From assembly GCF_029813835.1 (NCBI RefSeq), contig NZ_JARVKV010000044.1, positions 1-55,009 of the forward strand: DNA of 55,009 nt, read 5' to 3'. Position numbers and translations under genes: made by a program. Position 1 is the stretch's first letter; each line of letters starts with the position of its first letter. This stretch comes from Streptomyces sp. DH37 (GTDB lineage Bacteria > Actinomycetota > Actinomycetes > Streptomycetales > Streptomycetaceae). The notes below the pieces were generated by a model. The model had not been told where the DNA came from. It did not search any database and saw nothing but the letters and a program-made list of their open reading frames with translations. Below are positions 38,320 through 46,841 of this stretch, in pieces.

Positions 38320-38325
38320 ATCGTA
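38320..38325 (-). promoter_or_regulatory. Candidate -10 for secA
   Basis: TACGAT on the minus strand, about 93 bases before the GTG start. The -35 is not obvious. Confidence 0.35.
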
Positions 38326-38416
38326 TGCGAGGGGCACCGGCCCCTGTACCCCCCAACGTGCCGGAGACTCGGAAGGTGCCGGTTCCGCCCGATTGGATGA
38401 CCGGCACAATCTCCTC

Positions 38417-38998
38417 ATGCGACCCGTCACCCTCGGCACCGAGCGCCTGTTGCTGCGGCCCTTCGAGCCCCGGGACGTTCCCGCCGTCCACGCCGCCTGC
38501 CAGGATCCGGACATCCTGCGCTGGACCACCCTCCCCGAGCCGTACGAGCGGCGGCACGCGCAGGAGTTCGTGCTCGACATCGGCCCGGCCGGCTGGCGCG
38601 AGGACACCGCGTACACCTTCGGCGTCTTCACCCGCGACGGGGAGCTGGCCGGCTCGACGGGGCTGGTGCGCATCACACCGCCCGGCCCGGAGGGGCGCCT
38701 GGCGGAGCTGGGCTACTGGACGGCCAGGGCGCACCGGGGCCGCGGCTACACCGTGGAGGCCGCGCGGGCGGTGGCCGACTGGGCCTTCACCGAGCTGGGC
38801 GTGGAGCGCCTGGAGTGGTTCGCCGAGGCCGGGAACACCGGGTCGCGGGCGGTCGCGGAGCGGCTGGGCTTCGTCATGGAGGGCACCCTGCGGGCGCGGA
38901 TCACGTTCCGCGGGACCCGGCGGGACGCCTGGGTGGCGTCGCTGCTGCCCTCGGACCGGGGGCTGACGGCGGCCGTGCCGTACCTGCCGGCGCCGTAG
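38417..38998 (+). CDS. GNAT-family N-acetyltransferase (RimJ/RimL-like)
   Basis: A 193-residue acetyltransferase. It starts TERLLLRPFEPRDVPAVHAAC and contains the acetyl-CoA-binding loop ARAHRGRGYTVEAARAVADWAF, then ELGVERLEWFAEAGNTGSRAVAERLGF, all typical of ribosomal-protein or antibiotic acetyltransferase relatives. No ribosome-binding site precedes the ATG, and CACAAT ends six bases upstream, so the mRNA may be leaderless. The substrate is unknown. It is divergent from secA. Confidence 0.85.
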   Translation: MRPVTLGTERLLLRPFEPRDVPAVHAACQDPDILRWTTLPEPYERRHAQEFVLDIGPAGWREDTAYTFGVFTRDGELAGSTGLVRITPPGPEGRLAELGYWTARAHRGRGYTVEAARAVADWAFTELGVERLEWFAEAGNTGSRAVAERLGFVMEGTLRARITFRGTRRDAWVASLLPSDRGLTAAVPYLPAP

Positions 38999-39060
38999 GG
39001 ACCGCGGGCCCGGCGGGGGTTCCGGGACCGGATGTCGGTGGCAGCCCCTATCGTCGGCGC

Positions 39061-40230
39061 ATGACCACCGTCTCACTCTCACTCTCCGCCGACGAGGCCC
39101 GCCGAATCGCACTGCGCGCACAGGGACTGCTGGGAGCGCCGGACCGCCGGGCCGGGGTGCGGGGGATGCTGCGCCGCCTGGGCGCCGTGCAGCTGGACAC
39201 CATCTCGGTACTGGCCCGTTCCCACGAACTGGTGCCGTACGCGCGGCTGGGCGCGGTCGGCCGCGACACGGTGGAGGCGGCGTACTGGACGGACCGCCGC
39301 GCCTTCGAGTACTGGTCGCACGCCGCCTGCGTCCTGCCGATCGAGGAGTGGCCGCACTTCGCCTTCCGGCGCCGGGCGTTCCGGGCCAGGGGGCACCGCT
39401 GGCACCGCATGGAGGACTCCGAGCGCTCCTGCGCCGCCGTACGGGACCGGCTGAGGGCCGACGGCCCGCTGACCGCCACCGAGCTGGGCGGCGCGAAGAA
39501 CGGCGGCGAGTGGTACGACTGGTCCGAGACGAAGATCGCGGTGGAGTGGCTGCTCGACACCGGCGAGGTCGTCTGCACCGAGCGGCGCGGCTGGAAGAGG
39601 GTGTACGACCTGGCCGAGCGCGCCGTCCCCGCCGAGCTGCTCCACGACGACCTGGCCGACCACGAGTGCCTGCGCCGGCTGGTCGCCCGGGCCGGGGCCG
39701 CGATGGGGGTGGCCACGCGCGCGGACCTGGCCGACTACCACCGGCTGAAGGGCGAGCAGGTCGACGCGGTCGTGGCGGAGACGGGCCTGGTGCCGGTGGA
39801 GGTCGAGGGCTGGGGCAAGCCGGCCTGGGCGGATCCGGCGGCGCTGGAGGCGGAGTCGGCCGGGACCCGGGGGCGGCACCGTACGACGCTGCTGTCGCCG
39901 TTCGACTCGCTGATCTGGGACCGCGGGCGCACCGAGCGGATCTTCGGCTTCACCCACCGGCTGGAGGCGTACGTCCCCCGGGCCCGGCGGGTGCACGGCT
40001 ACTTCGCGATGCCGCTGCTGTCGGGGGGACGGCTGCTGGGCCGGGTGGACCCGGCCCGCGAGGGGCGGACGCTGGTGGCGCGGCAGGTGTCGGTGGCGGG
40101 GCGCGGGGCGGTGGAGCCGATGGCGCGGGCGCTGCGGGAGGCGGCGGACTGGGTGGGCTGCGACGCGGTCCGCGTCGAGCGCTGCGACGATCCGGCGTCG
40201 GCCGCGGCCCTCACCGCCGCGCTGGCCTGA
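39061..40230 (+). CDS. YcaQ/AlkX-type winged-helix DNA glycosylase family protein
   Basis: A 389-residue HTH_42-family protein. The N-terminal LRRLGAVQLDTISVLARSHELVPYARLG contains the catalytic Q-x-D motif (QLD), which distinguishes the YcaQ-like branch from AlkZ (Q-x-Q). WSHAACVLPIEEWPHF and the C-terminal LLSPFDSLIWDRGRTERIFGF are family signatures. YcaQ enzymes excise alkylated bases and unhook interstrand crosslinks; that activity is inferred here. ATG at 39061 is chosen. Upstream is the GNAT gene on the same strand (62-base gap). Confidence 0.85.
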   Translation: MTTVSLSLSADEARRIALRAQGLLGAPDRRAGVRGMLRRLGAVQLDTISVLARSHELVPYARLGAVGRDTVEAAYWTDRRAFEYWSHAACVLPIEEWPHFAFRRRAFRARGHRWHRMEDSERSCAAVRDRLRADGPLTATELGGAKNGGEWYDWSETKIAVEWLLDTGEVVCTERRGWKRVYDLAERAVPAELLHDDLADHECLRRLVARAGAAMGVATRADLADYHRLKGEQVDAVVAETGLVPVEVEGWGKPAWADPAALEAESAGTRGRHRTTLLSPFDSLIWDRGRTERIFGFTHRLEAYVPRARRVHGYFAMPLLSGGRLLGRVDPAREGRTLVARQVSVAGRGAVEPMARALREAADWVGCDAVRVERCDDPASAAALTAALA

Positions 40231-40231
40231 C

Positions 40232-40259
40232 GCGCGGCCCGGACCGTTCCGGGCCGCGC
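40232..40259. terminator. Bidirectional terminator
   Basis: A perfect 12-bp stem (gcgcggcccgga and complement) with tetraloop ccgt, between the convergent glycosylase and response-regulator genes. Confidence 0.85.
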
Positions 40260-40263
40260 CGCC

Positions 40264-41019
40264 TCACCTGATCTCCAGGATCTTCTCCCTCATCGCGTAC
40301 ACCACGGCCTCCATCCGGGAGTGGAGCTGGAGCTTCTCCAGGATGTTGCGGACGTGGTTCTTCACCGTGTTCTCGCTGATGAAGAGCTCCTTGGCGATGT
40401 CCCGGTTGTTCATGCCGGTGGCGACGAGCTTGAGCACCTCCAGCTCCCGGTCGGTGAGGCGCGGCGCGGGCACCAGCCGCTTCTCGTCGGTGCGCTGGAT
40501 CATCGACTTGAACTCGGTGAGCAGCTTGGCCGCCATCGACGGGCTGATCTGCGACTGCCCGTCGGCGACCGCGCGGATCGCGGTGGAGACCTCGTCGGTG
40601 GAGATCTCCTTGAGCAGGTAACCGGTGGCCCCCGCCTTGATCGCGTCGTAGAGGTCGGCCTCCTCGTCGCTGATCGTCAGCATGATGATCTTCGCGCTGG
40701 GGGCCACCTCCTTGATCGAGGTGCACGCCTCGATGCCGCCGCGCCGGGGCATCCGCACGTCCATCAGGACGATGTCGGGCAGCAGGTCCGCCGCCTTGTC
40801 CACGGCCTCGGCCCCGTCCCCCGCCTCACCGACGACCTCGATGTCCTCCTCCTGCGCGAGGACGATCTCCAGCCCGCGTCTGAAGAGGGCGTGGTCGTCG
40901 ACGACCAGGACCCGGATGGGCTCCCTGCGCGGACCGTCGTCCTCCCGCGCGTCCGCGGAGGCGGCACCGCGGCCGCCGTCCCGCGCGCCGGGCGTCACGG
41001 GCCCGAAGCTGTCCGCCAT
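40264..41019 (-). CDS. Orphan NarL/LuxR-family response regulator
   Basis: A 251-residue two-component regulator with a 35-residue disordered N-terminus. The receiver domain has VLVVDDHALFRRGL, phospho-acceptor Asp at about residue 87 (LPDIVLMDVRMP) and Lys in GYLLKE. The LuxR helix-turn-helix is LTDRELEVLKLVATGMNNRDIAKELFISENTVKNHV. Key receiver residues are intact, so it can probably be phosphorylated, yet no histidine kinase gene adjoins it. GGGGGAGGAA precedes the ATG. Confidence 0.9.
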   Translation of the reverse strand: MADSFGPVTPGARDGGRGAASADAREDDGPRREPIRVLVVDDHALFRRGLEIVLAQEEDIEVVGEAGDGAEAVDKAADLLPDIVLMDVRMPRRGGIEACTSIKEVAPSAKIIMLTISDEEADLYDAIKAGATGYLLKEISTDEVSTAIRAVADGQSQISPSMAAKLLTEFKSMIQRTDEKRLVPAPRLTDRELEVLKLVATGMNNRDIAKELFISENTVKNHVRNILEKLQLHSRMEAVVYAMREKILEIR

Positions 41020-41102
41020 GGTTCCTCCCCCTGCAGCCAGGCAACGCAGCGCCAACCGGTCGGTGCAGGACGCCGGTTGGCCGTGAGGCCATGATTCCAT
41101 GC

Positions 41103-41143
41103 CCCCGCCCCCGGCCGAATTCGTCGATCGGCCGGGGGCGGGG
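41103..41143 (-). terminator. Terminator of hpf
   Basis: A perfect 16-bp stem (ccccgcccccggccga and complement) with a 9-base loop, 27 bases past the hpf stop. Confidence 0.88.
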
Positions 41144-41169
41144 CCAGTCCGCGGTGTCAGCGACTGTTA

Positions 41170-41874
41170 TCAGCCACCCAGAGCGCCTCCCGCGCCCCGC
41201 GGTGCCTCCTCGACGAACGGATCGGGTTCCAGATGGATGACGCCGTAGTCGTAACCGTGCCGCCGGTAGACGACGCTGGGCAGCTTGGTCTCGGAGTCGA
41301 CGAACAGGTAGAAGTCATGCCCGACCAGCTCCATCTCGTACAGGGCCTGGTCCAACGACATCGGGGCCGCCGCGTGGGTCTTCTCGCGGACGACCAGGGG
41401 GCCTTCGCCCTGGACCTCCAGCGGCCCCACCTTGGTGGAGGCGGGCGGCTCCTCGACCGCCGTGCGCTGCGGTCCGAGGTGGCCGTCGTCGCCGATGCTC
41501 GCCGCGTTCGGCACGGTCACGGCCACATCGCGCGCCGGGATCCGGTGGTGGCCGTTCCCCTTGCGCGCGGAGACCCGCTTCTCGTGCTGCTTGCGCAGCC
41601 GCGTCTCGAGCTTCTCCGTGGCCAGGTCCAGCGCCACGTACGGATCGGCCGCCGCCGCCTCGGCACGGATCACCGGCCCGCGGGAGCGCAGTGTGATCTC
41701 AACCCGGTCCGAGCGGTCGGCCTGACGGGGGTTGTGCTCCTTGGACACCTCGACGTCGAGGCGGATCGCCTTGGCGTCGATCTTCTGGATCTTGTCCACC
41801 TTGAGCTTGTCGACCACGTGCTTGCGGAACCGCTCCGGCACCTCTGTCTTACGGCCCTTGACGACGATGTCCAC
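41170..41874 (-). CDS. hpf: Long-form hibernation promoting factor
   Basis: A 234-residue ribosome-associated protein. Residues 1-105 are the HPF/RaiA domain (DIVVKGRKTEVPERFRKHVVDKL, VEITLRSRGPVIRAEAAAADPYVALDLATEKLETRLRK). A linker follows, then the C-terminal dimerisation domain of long HPF (MSLDQALYEMELVGHDFYLFVDSETKLPSVVYRRHGYDYGVIHL). It dimerises 70S ribosomes into inactive 100S particles in stationary phase. GTG at 41874 has GGAG seven bases upstream. Confidence 0.95.
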   Translation of the reverse strand: MDIVVKGRKTEVPERFRKHVVDKLKVDKIQKIDAKAIRLDVEVSKEHNPRQADRSDRVEITLRSRGPVIRAEAAAADPYVALDLATEKLETRLRKQHEKRVSARKGNGHHRIPARDVAVTVPNAASIGDDGHLGPQRTAVEEPPASTKVGPLEVQGEGPLVVREKTHAAAPMSLDQALYEMELVGHDFYLFVDSETKLPSVVYRRHGYDYGVIHLEPDPFVEEAPRGAGGALGG

Positions 41875-42302
41875 GCAGAACTCCGTTCCCGGGCGACTCC
41901 GCGGCCTGAGCGGCGGAGCACGCCCTTTGTGCACCGAGTCCGAAGGGTGCGGGTCGTTTCCCGTCACCGTCCGGCCCTACGTCGGGTTGCGACTTTCACC
42001 TCCTCCTCCCCCGTCGGGAAGATCGCCACTCCCACCATTTGGGAAAGCGGCCAGCAAAGCCGGGCAAACGCCATGGAGCGCACATGTCCCGCCGTACGGA
42101 ACGGCTCTCGCCGCTCCTCACCACCGAACGTACCTCCGCCGGGGGATCCTCGGCACCCCCTACCGGCACGTACCTCCGATCGTGTGCGTTCCGCCTCCAC
42201 CACGGCGGCGGCCGCGCCCCGGTCGGCGGTTCCCCGTAGGGACCACACTGCCCGTTCGCGGCCCGGATACGCCCCGGTGGGGGGTGACCGCCGGACCGCT
42301 TT
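41875..42302. other. Long hpf upstream region
   Basis: 428 bases between hpf and comF on the same strand without a convincing gene. A locally AT-richer core (about 42030-42075) holds the inverted repeat TCCCA-N5-TGGGA (42030-42044) and several caaa/ttt tracts, suggesting a regulated hpf promoter with a leader of more than 100 bases. I found no clear SigB or SigR consensus. Confidence 0.45.
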
Positions 42303-43007
42303 TCAGACGGCGCCGGGTTCCGAGGCCGCCACCACCGCCGCGCCGGCCACCCGGCCGCCCGCGCGGCCCAGCGCCCGCGCCGCCTCCGCGAGCGAGGCGC
42401 CCGTGGTCACCAGGTCGTCCACCACGACCACCGGGCCCTCCTCCAGCAGCCGTCCGGCCCCCGCCACCGTGCCCAGCGCCCCGGCCAGGTTGGCCCACCG
42501 CCGCCGGGCGTCCAGCCCCGCCTGGTCGGCCACGGTGCGCCGCTGCCGCAGTACGGGGAGCACCCGGGCGGGCCGTCCGCCGCGTCTGAGCTCGCCGGCC
42601 GCCGCCAGGGCCATCCGCCGCACCGGGTCGTGGCCGCGCGCCGCCACCGCCCGGCGCGCGGAGGGCACCGGCACCAGCAGCAGCGGCTCCGGGCCCGTCT
42701 CCCGCACCGCCGCCGCCCGTACCGCCCCGGCCAGCACCGCCCCCAGCGGGGCGGCCAGCCGCAGGGCGCCGCGCTCCTTGTGCGCGAGCAGCACCGCCCG
42801 CGCCTCGTCGGCGTACGCCAGGCACGCGTGGACCGGGGGCAGGCCGCCGCCGGGCGGCGGATGCGGTCGTACCCGCCGCGGCCGCGCTCCGCGCAGCAGC
42901 CCCAGGCACCGCGCGCACAGGCCGGTGCGCGGCAGCCCGCACCCGGCGCAGTCGGCCGGCAGCACCAGATCGGCCAGTTCCCGCCACCACTCCCGCATGC
43001 CGAACAT
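42303..43007 (-). CDS. comF: ComF-family phosphoribosyltransferase-like protein
   Basis: A 234-residue protein with two CxxC pairs near the N-terminus (CAGC, CARC; a zinc site) and a PRTase fold with the PRPP loop VVVVDDLVTTGASLAEA. ComF proteins are linked to DNA uptake in naturally competent bacteria; in Streptomyces their role is unknown. It starts 10 bases after lpqB and so closes the mtnA-mtrA-mtrB-lpqB run. Confidence 0.85.
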   Translation of the reverse strand: MFGMREWWRELADLVLPADCAGCGLPRTGLCARCLGLLRGARPRRVRPHPPPGGGLPPVHACLAYADEARAVLLAHKERGALRLAAPLGAVLAGAVRAAAVRETGPEPLLLVPVPSARRAVAARGHDPVRRMALAAAGELRRGGRPARVLPVLRQRRTVADQAGLDARRRWANLAGALGTVAGAGRLLEEGPVVVVDDLVTTGASLAEAARALGRAGGRVAGAAVVAASEPGAV

Positions 43008-43017
43008 GCCGGGATGA

Positions 43018-44910
43018 CTACCCCGGGTAGGCGGGCATCGACCCCTTGTCCGTGACCAGTTCCCACTCGGCGCGCGCGAGCCGGGCGATGCCCTCCCTGG
43101 TGTCGGCCAGCAGCGGCCTGTCGCCGTTCTCCGAGGCCGCCACCCCGGTCACCTCGTTGAGCCCGGGCAGCGTGGAGGGGCTGGCCGCCGAGCCGTCCGT
43201 CGCCGTGTAGCGCAGCTGCTGCACGCCCCCCGCCTCCCGGCCGACGACCACCAGCTTGCTGCCGCCGGCCCAGGACGCGTCGACCACGTCGTCCATCCGC
43301 GGGGCGACGGGCCGCAGGCCCTCCACGGTCGCCTTCGGGCGGCCGTCGTCGGAGTCCTCCCGCTCGATGCGGCCGAGCTGGAGGGTCGTACGGCCCTCCT
43401 CGCTGATCAGCAGCGCCACGCGCACGCCGTCCGAGGAGACCCGCAGCGCCTCGATCCGGCCGCGGCCGAGGCCGACCACCTCGACCGCCTCCGGCTCCTC
43501 CTGGCCTCCGCGCAGCCGCATCAGCCGGGGCCCCCGCGGGTCGCGGTCGGCCACCCACAGATCGCCGAGCCCGTCCCAGCTCGGGGCCGTCAGCCCGTCC
43601 CTCTCGCGCTCCGTACCGCTGGTCAGGACGGGGTCGCCGAGCCCGGTGTCGGCGGCGAGCGGGGCGACGAACAGCGACCGGCCGTCCAGGGACACCCCCG
43701 CGCCGCGCTCCTCGTCCCGGCTCACCGAGACCGCGCTCATCCGGACCTGCCCCGTGCCGAACGGTCCGCTGACGGGGGCGGTCCGGTCGCCCTCGCCCAG
43801 CACCACGGCCAGCCGGTCGCGGTCGTCGACGAAGTACTGGCGACCGCCGTCGCCGCCCAGCCGGCCCGGCGCGTACGCCCGCGCCTCCTCGCGGGACAGG
43901 GAGCACAGTTCCTCGCCGCCCCGTCCCCGGGTCAGCCGGACGCGGCCGACCTTGACCGACACCTGGCCGTCCACGGTGTACAGCAGCTGGGCGGCCATCC
44001 GGTCGCACTGGGCGCTGCCCACCCGCAGCGGACGCTCGCGCCCCTTCTCGTCGCGGACGCCCAGCGGGACGGCCAGCGTGCCGGAGTCGTTCGGGGAGAG
44101 CCGGGCGCCCCCGGCGAGCCGCGTGCCCTCGGGAAAGGCCGAGCCGACCACCGGGGCCAGCCAGCCGGTCGGGCCGTCCAGCAGCGCCCCGACCGCCTCG
44201 GTCAGCGGGTCTATGCGCTGCCGGACGTAGACCGGGTCGGCGACCAGGACGTCCTCGCCGCGCGTCACCGCGCCGGTGTCCGGGCCGAGGTCGGCGTAGT
44301 GGTAGGTGTTGACCGACTGGTAGATGCGCTGGAAGTCGGACTCGGCCACCACCAGCCCGTCCGGCAGCCGGTCGATGCGCCACTCGCCGCCGACCCGGAC
44401 GAGGTGGAACGTTTCCCGGTACGTCCCCGTGCTGGGGCGGTAGGCGTGCTCGCTGTCCACCATCGCGACGGTGGGGCCGGTCACCTCCAGGGTGGCGCCG
44501 TCGCCCTCCCGGTCGGTGAGGGAGCTGCCCGGCGTGAGCACGCTGGGCGCGCCGTCGAGCACCGTCGTGCGGGCGAAGGGGTCCCAGTCCCGCGCCGTCC
44601 CGCCGGTGAGGTACTCGCGGGCGGTCCTGAAGTCCGGTTCGTCGCTCGTCGTGGCCTCCAGGAAGCCGCGCACGATCTGCCAGGGCTGCGCGTCCTTCTG
44701 CGGGCTCACCCCGAACACCCGCACCTGGGAGTCGGTGTCGGCGCGCGGGGAGGGGTCCACCGGGCGCACGTCCCCCTTGGAGGGCATCGTCGCGCACCCG
44801 GTGAGCAGCAGGACGAGGGCGCCCAGCGCCGTCGCCGCCCTGCGGGGCGCACGGGGCACGGGGGAACCCGTGCGGGGACGCTCAGCCGCCGTGCCGGTCG
44901 CCATGCCCAC
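43018..44910 (-). CDS. lpqB: Lipoprotein LpqB
   Basis: A 630-residue lipoprotein that modulates the MtrB sensor. The signal peptide ends in LLLTGC with Cys at about residue 39. A GerMN domain (about residues 170-320) and a C-terminal beta-propeller-like LpqB domain follow. The GTG at 44910 has GGAGGA five bases upstream; an ATG two codons later is an alternative. Its start overlaps the mtrB end by 29 bases, which implies translational coupling. Confidence 0.93.
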   Translation of the reverse strand: MGMATGTAAERPRTGSPVPRAPRRAATALGALVLLLTGCATMPSKGDVRPVDPSPRADTDSQVRVFGVSPQKDAQPWQIVRGFLEATTSDEPDFRTAREYLTGGTARDWDPFARTTVLDGAPSVLTPGSSLTDREGDGATLEVTGPTVAMVDSEHAYRPSTGTYRETFHLVRVGGEWRIDRLPDGLVVAESDFQRIYQSVNTYHYADLGPDTGAVTRGEDVLVADPVYVRQRIDPLTEAVGALLDGPTGWLAPVVGSAFPEGTRLAGGARLSPNDSGTLAVPLGVRDEKGRERPLRVGSAQCDRMAAQLLYTVDGQVSVKVGRVRLTRGRGGEELCSLSREEARAYAPGRLGGDGGRQYFVDDRDRLAVVLGEGDRTAPVSGPFGTGQVRMSAVSVSRDEERGAGVSLDGRSLFVAPLAADTGLGDPVLTSGTERERDGLTAPSWDGLGDLWVADRDPRGPRLMRLRGGQEEPEAVEVVGLGRGRIEALRVSSDGVRVALLISEEGRTTLQLGRIEREDSDDGRPKATVEGLRPVAPRMDDVVDASWAGGSKLVVVGREAGGVQQLRYTATDGSAASPSTLPGLNEVTGVAASENGDRPLLADTREGIARLARAEWELVTDKGSMPAYPG

Positions 44911-46840
44911 CGCGCTCCTCCGTCGTCCGTGTCCGCTCTTCCGGTCCCCCGCCGTCCGGACCGCCGTCCGGACCGCCGTCCGGACCTCCGCCCAGGCCGT
45001 CCCGCGGCGGCGCCGCCACCGCGCCGCCGCCGGGCGTCCGGCGCGGGCCCTCCGCGGTCCCGTGGGACGCGGGCGGCGGCGGTACGGACGCGCGCGTCCC
45101 GCCGGAGAGGGCTTCCGCCGCCTCCTTCCGGCGGCGCGAGTCGGCCGGCTCCAGGGCGATGGGCGAGCCGCGCAGGGGCTCGCCCGCGGTCCGCGGGATG
45201 GTCAGCCGGAACTGCGAGCCGCCGCCCGGCTCGCCCCATGCCTGCAGCCAGCCGCCGTGCAGCCGGGCGTCCTCGACCGCGATGGACAGGCCCAGGCCGG
45301 TGCCGCCGGTGGTACGGGCGCGGGCCGGGTCGGCGCGCCAGAAGCGGTTGAAGACCCGGTTGGCCTCGCCCGGCTTGAGACCGACGCCGTAGTCGCGCAC
45401 GGCCACGGCCACCGCGCCGTCGCCCGAGGCGAGCCGGACCACCACGTCCCGGCCCTCACCGTGCTCCACCGCGTTGACCACGAGGTTGCGCAGCACGCGC
45501 TCGATGCGGCGGGCGTCGGCCTCCGCCACCACCGGCCGCTCGTCGCCGCGCACCAGCAACCGGCTGCCCTTGCGCTCGGCGAGCGGCTCGGCCCCCTCCA
45601 GGACGCGCTTGACGACGTCGCGCAGATCGACCGGCTCGGCCTCCAGGGCGGCCGCCCCGGCGTCGAAGCGGCTGATCTCCAGCAGGTCCGCCAGCAGCGA
45701 CTCGAAGCGGTCCAGCTGCCCCAGCAGCAGCTCGGCCGAGCGGGCCGTCACCGGGTCGAACTCGTCGCGCGCCTCGTAGATGACGTCGGCGGCCATCCGC
45801 ACCGTGGTGAGCGGGGTGCGCAGCTCGTGCGAGACGTCCGAGACGAAGCGCCGCTGCATCCGGGACAGCTCCTCCAGCTGCTGGATCTTCGTCTGGAGGT
45901 TCTTCGCCATCTTGTTGAACGACTCCCCCAGCCGGGCGATGTCGTCCTCGCCGGAGACCTTCATCCGCTCCTGGAGGCGTCCGGCGGCGAGCCGCTCGGA
46001 GATCCTGGCCGCCATCCGGACGGGCGTGACGACCTGGCGCACGACGAGCCAGGCGATGGCCCCCAGCAGCACCACCACGAAGACCCCCGCGGTGGCGAGG
46101 GTGCCCTTCACCAGGCTGAGGGACTTCTCCTCCTGCTCGAACGGGAAGAGGTAGTAGAGCTGGTACGGGTCGCCGTTGGGGTCGCTGAGGCGCTTGCCTA
46201 TGACCAGCGCGGCCTCGCTGCGCCCGCCGTCCAGCACGACCCTGCCGTGCTGCTCGTGGGTGTCCGGGCTCTCGGCCAGCGCCTGGCGCATGCCCTGGGA
46301 CACGCTCTCCTCGGGCAGCGCCCGGCCGGAGGCGCGCGGCCCGTGGGTGCCGGCGCCCTCGTCCGCGCCGAAGGTGTCCGGCCCCTCCTCGGAGCTGAGC
46401 GCCACCAGGTAGTAGACGCCCTGCCCGCCGCTGGCGAGCTGCGTCACCAGGTTGTTCAGCCAGGTGCCGGTGTCCTGGACCCCGCGGCGGCCGTTCCCGG
46501 CGTCGCCCTCGGCGGCGCCGTCGGCCGCGTTGTCGGCCATCTGCTCGGCCACCGCGAAGCCGCCGGCGGCCTGGCTCCGCGCGGCCTGCTGCTTGGCGTC
46601 CAGGAGCCCGTTGCGGACCTGGCCGATGACGACCAGGCCCAGCAGCAGGACGACCGCGAGGGACATCAGCAGCGTGGCGGCCACGACCCGCAGCTGGATG
46701 TTGCGCCGCCACAGCCGTACCACGGCCAGCAGCGGGCGGCGCACCCAGCGGACGAACATCCGGAACAGGGGGTGCGCCCGGCTGCCCGTCGCCCCTTCGG
46801 ACAGCAGTCCGCCGGGGAGGAATCGACCGCCTTGCCACAT
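44882..46840 (-). CDS. mtrB: Sensor histidine kinase MtrB
   Basis: A 652-residue membrane kinase. There are two membrane segments (about residues 50-72 and 230-252) flanking an extracytoplasmic sensor region, then HAMP, the dimerisation helix with phospho-acceptor His in FVSDVSHELRTPLTTVRMAADVI, and the ATP-binding domain (NLVVNAVEHGEG, VRDYGVGLKPGEANRVFNRFWRAD, GGTGLGLSIAVEDARLHGG). The last 100 residues are a disordered tail ending in Gly/Asp/Pro repeats. One base separates it from the mtrA stop. Confidence 0.95.
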   Translation of the reverse strand: MWQGGRFLPGGLLSEGATGSRAHPLFRMFVRWVRRPLLAVVRLWRRNIQLRVVAATLLMSLAVVLLLGLVVIGQVRNGLLDAKQQAARSQAAGGFAVAEQMADNAADGAAEGDAGNGRRGVQDTGTWLNNLVTQLASGGQGVYYLVALSSEEGPDTFGADEGAGTHGPRASGRALPEESVSQGMRQALAESPDTHEQHGRVVLDGGRSEAALVIGKRLSDPNGDPYQLYYLFPFEQEEKSLSLVKGTLATAGVFVVVLLGAIAWLVVRQVVTPVRMAARISERLAAGRLQERMKVSGEDDIARLGESFNKMAKNLQTKIQQLEELSRMQRRFVSDVSHELRTPLTTVRMAADVIYEARDEFDPVTARSAELLLGQLDRFESLLADLLEISRFDAGAAALEAEPVDLRDVVKRVLEGAEPLAERKGSRLLVRGDERPVVAEADARRIERVLRNLVVNAVEHGEGRDVVVRLASGDGAVAVAVRDYGVGLKPGEANRVFNRFWRADPARARTTGGTGLGLSIAVEDARLHGGWLQAWGEPGGGSQFRLTIPRTAGEPLRGSPIALEPADSRRRKEAAEALSGGTRASVPPPPASHGTAEGPRRTPGGGAVAAPPRDGLGGGPDGGPDGGPDGGGPEERTRTTEERGGHGDRHGG

Positions 46841-46841
46841 G

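Noticed and set aside
41964..42248. A 94-codon frame upstream of hpf
   Set aside because: No ribosome-binding site, no recognisable motif, and codon usage unlike the neighbours.
42303..43007. A natural-competence locus implied by comF
   Set aside because: No other competence gene is nearby. ComF-like proteins are widespread in non-competent bacteria.
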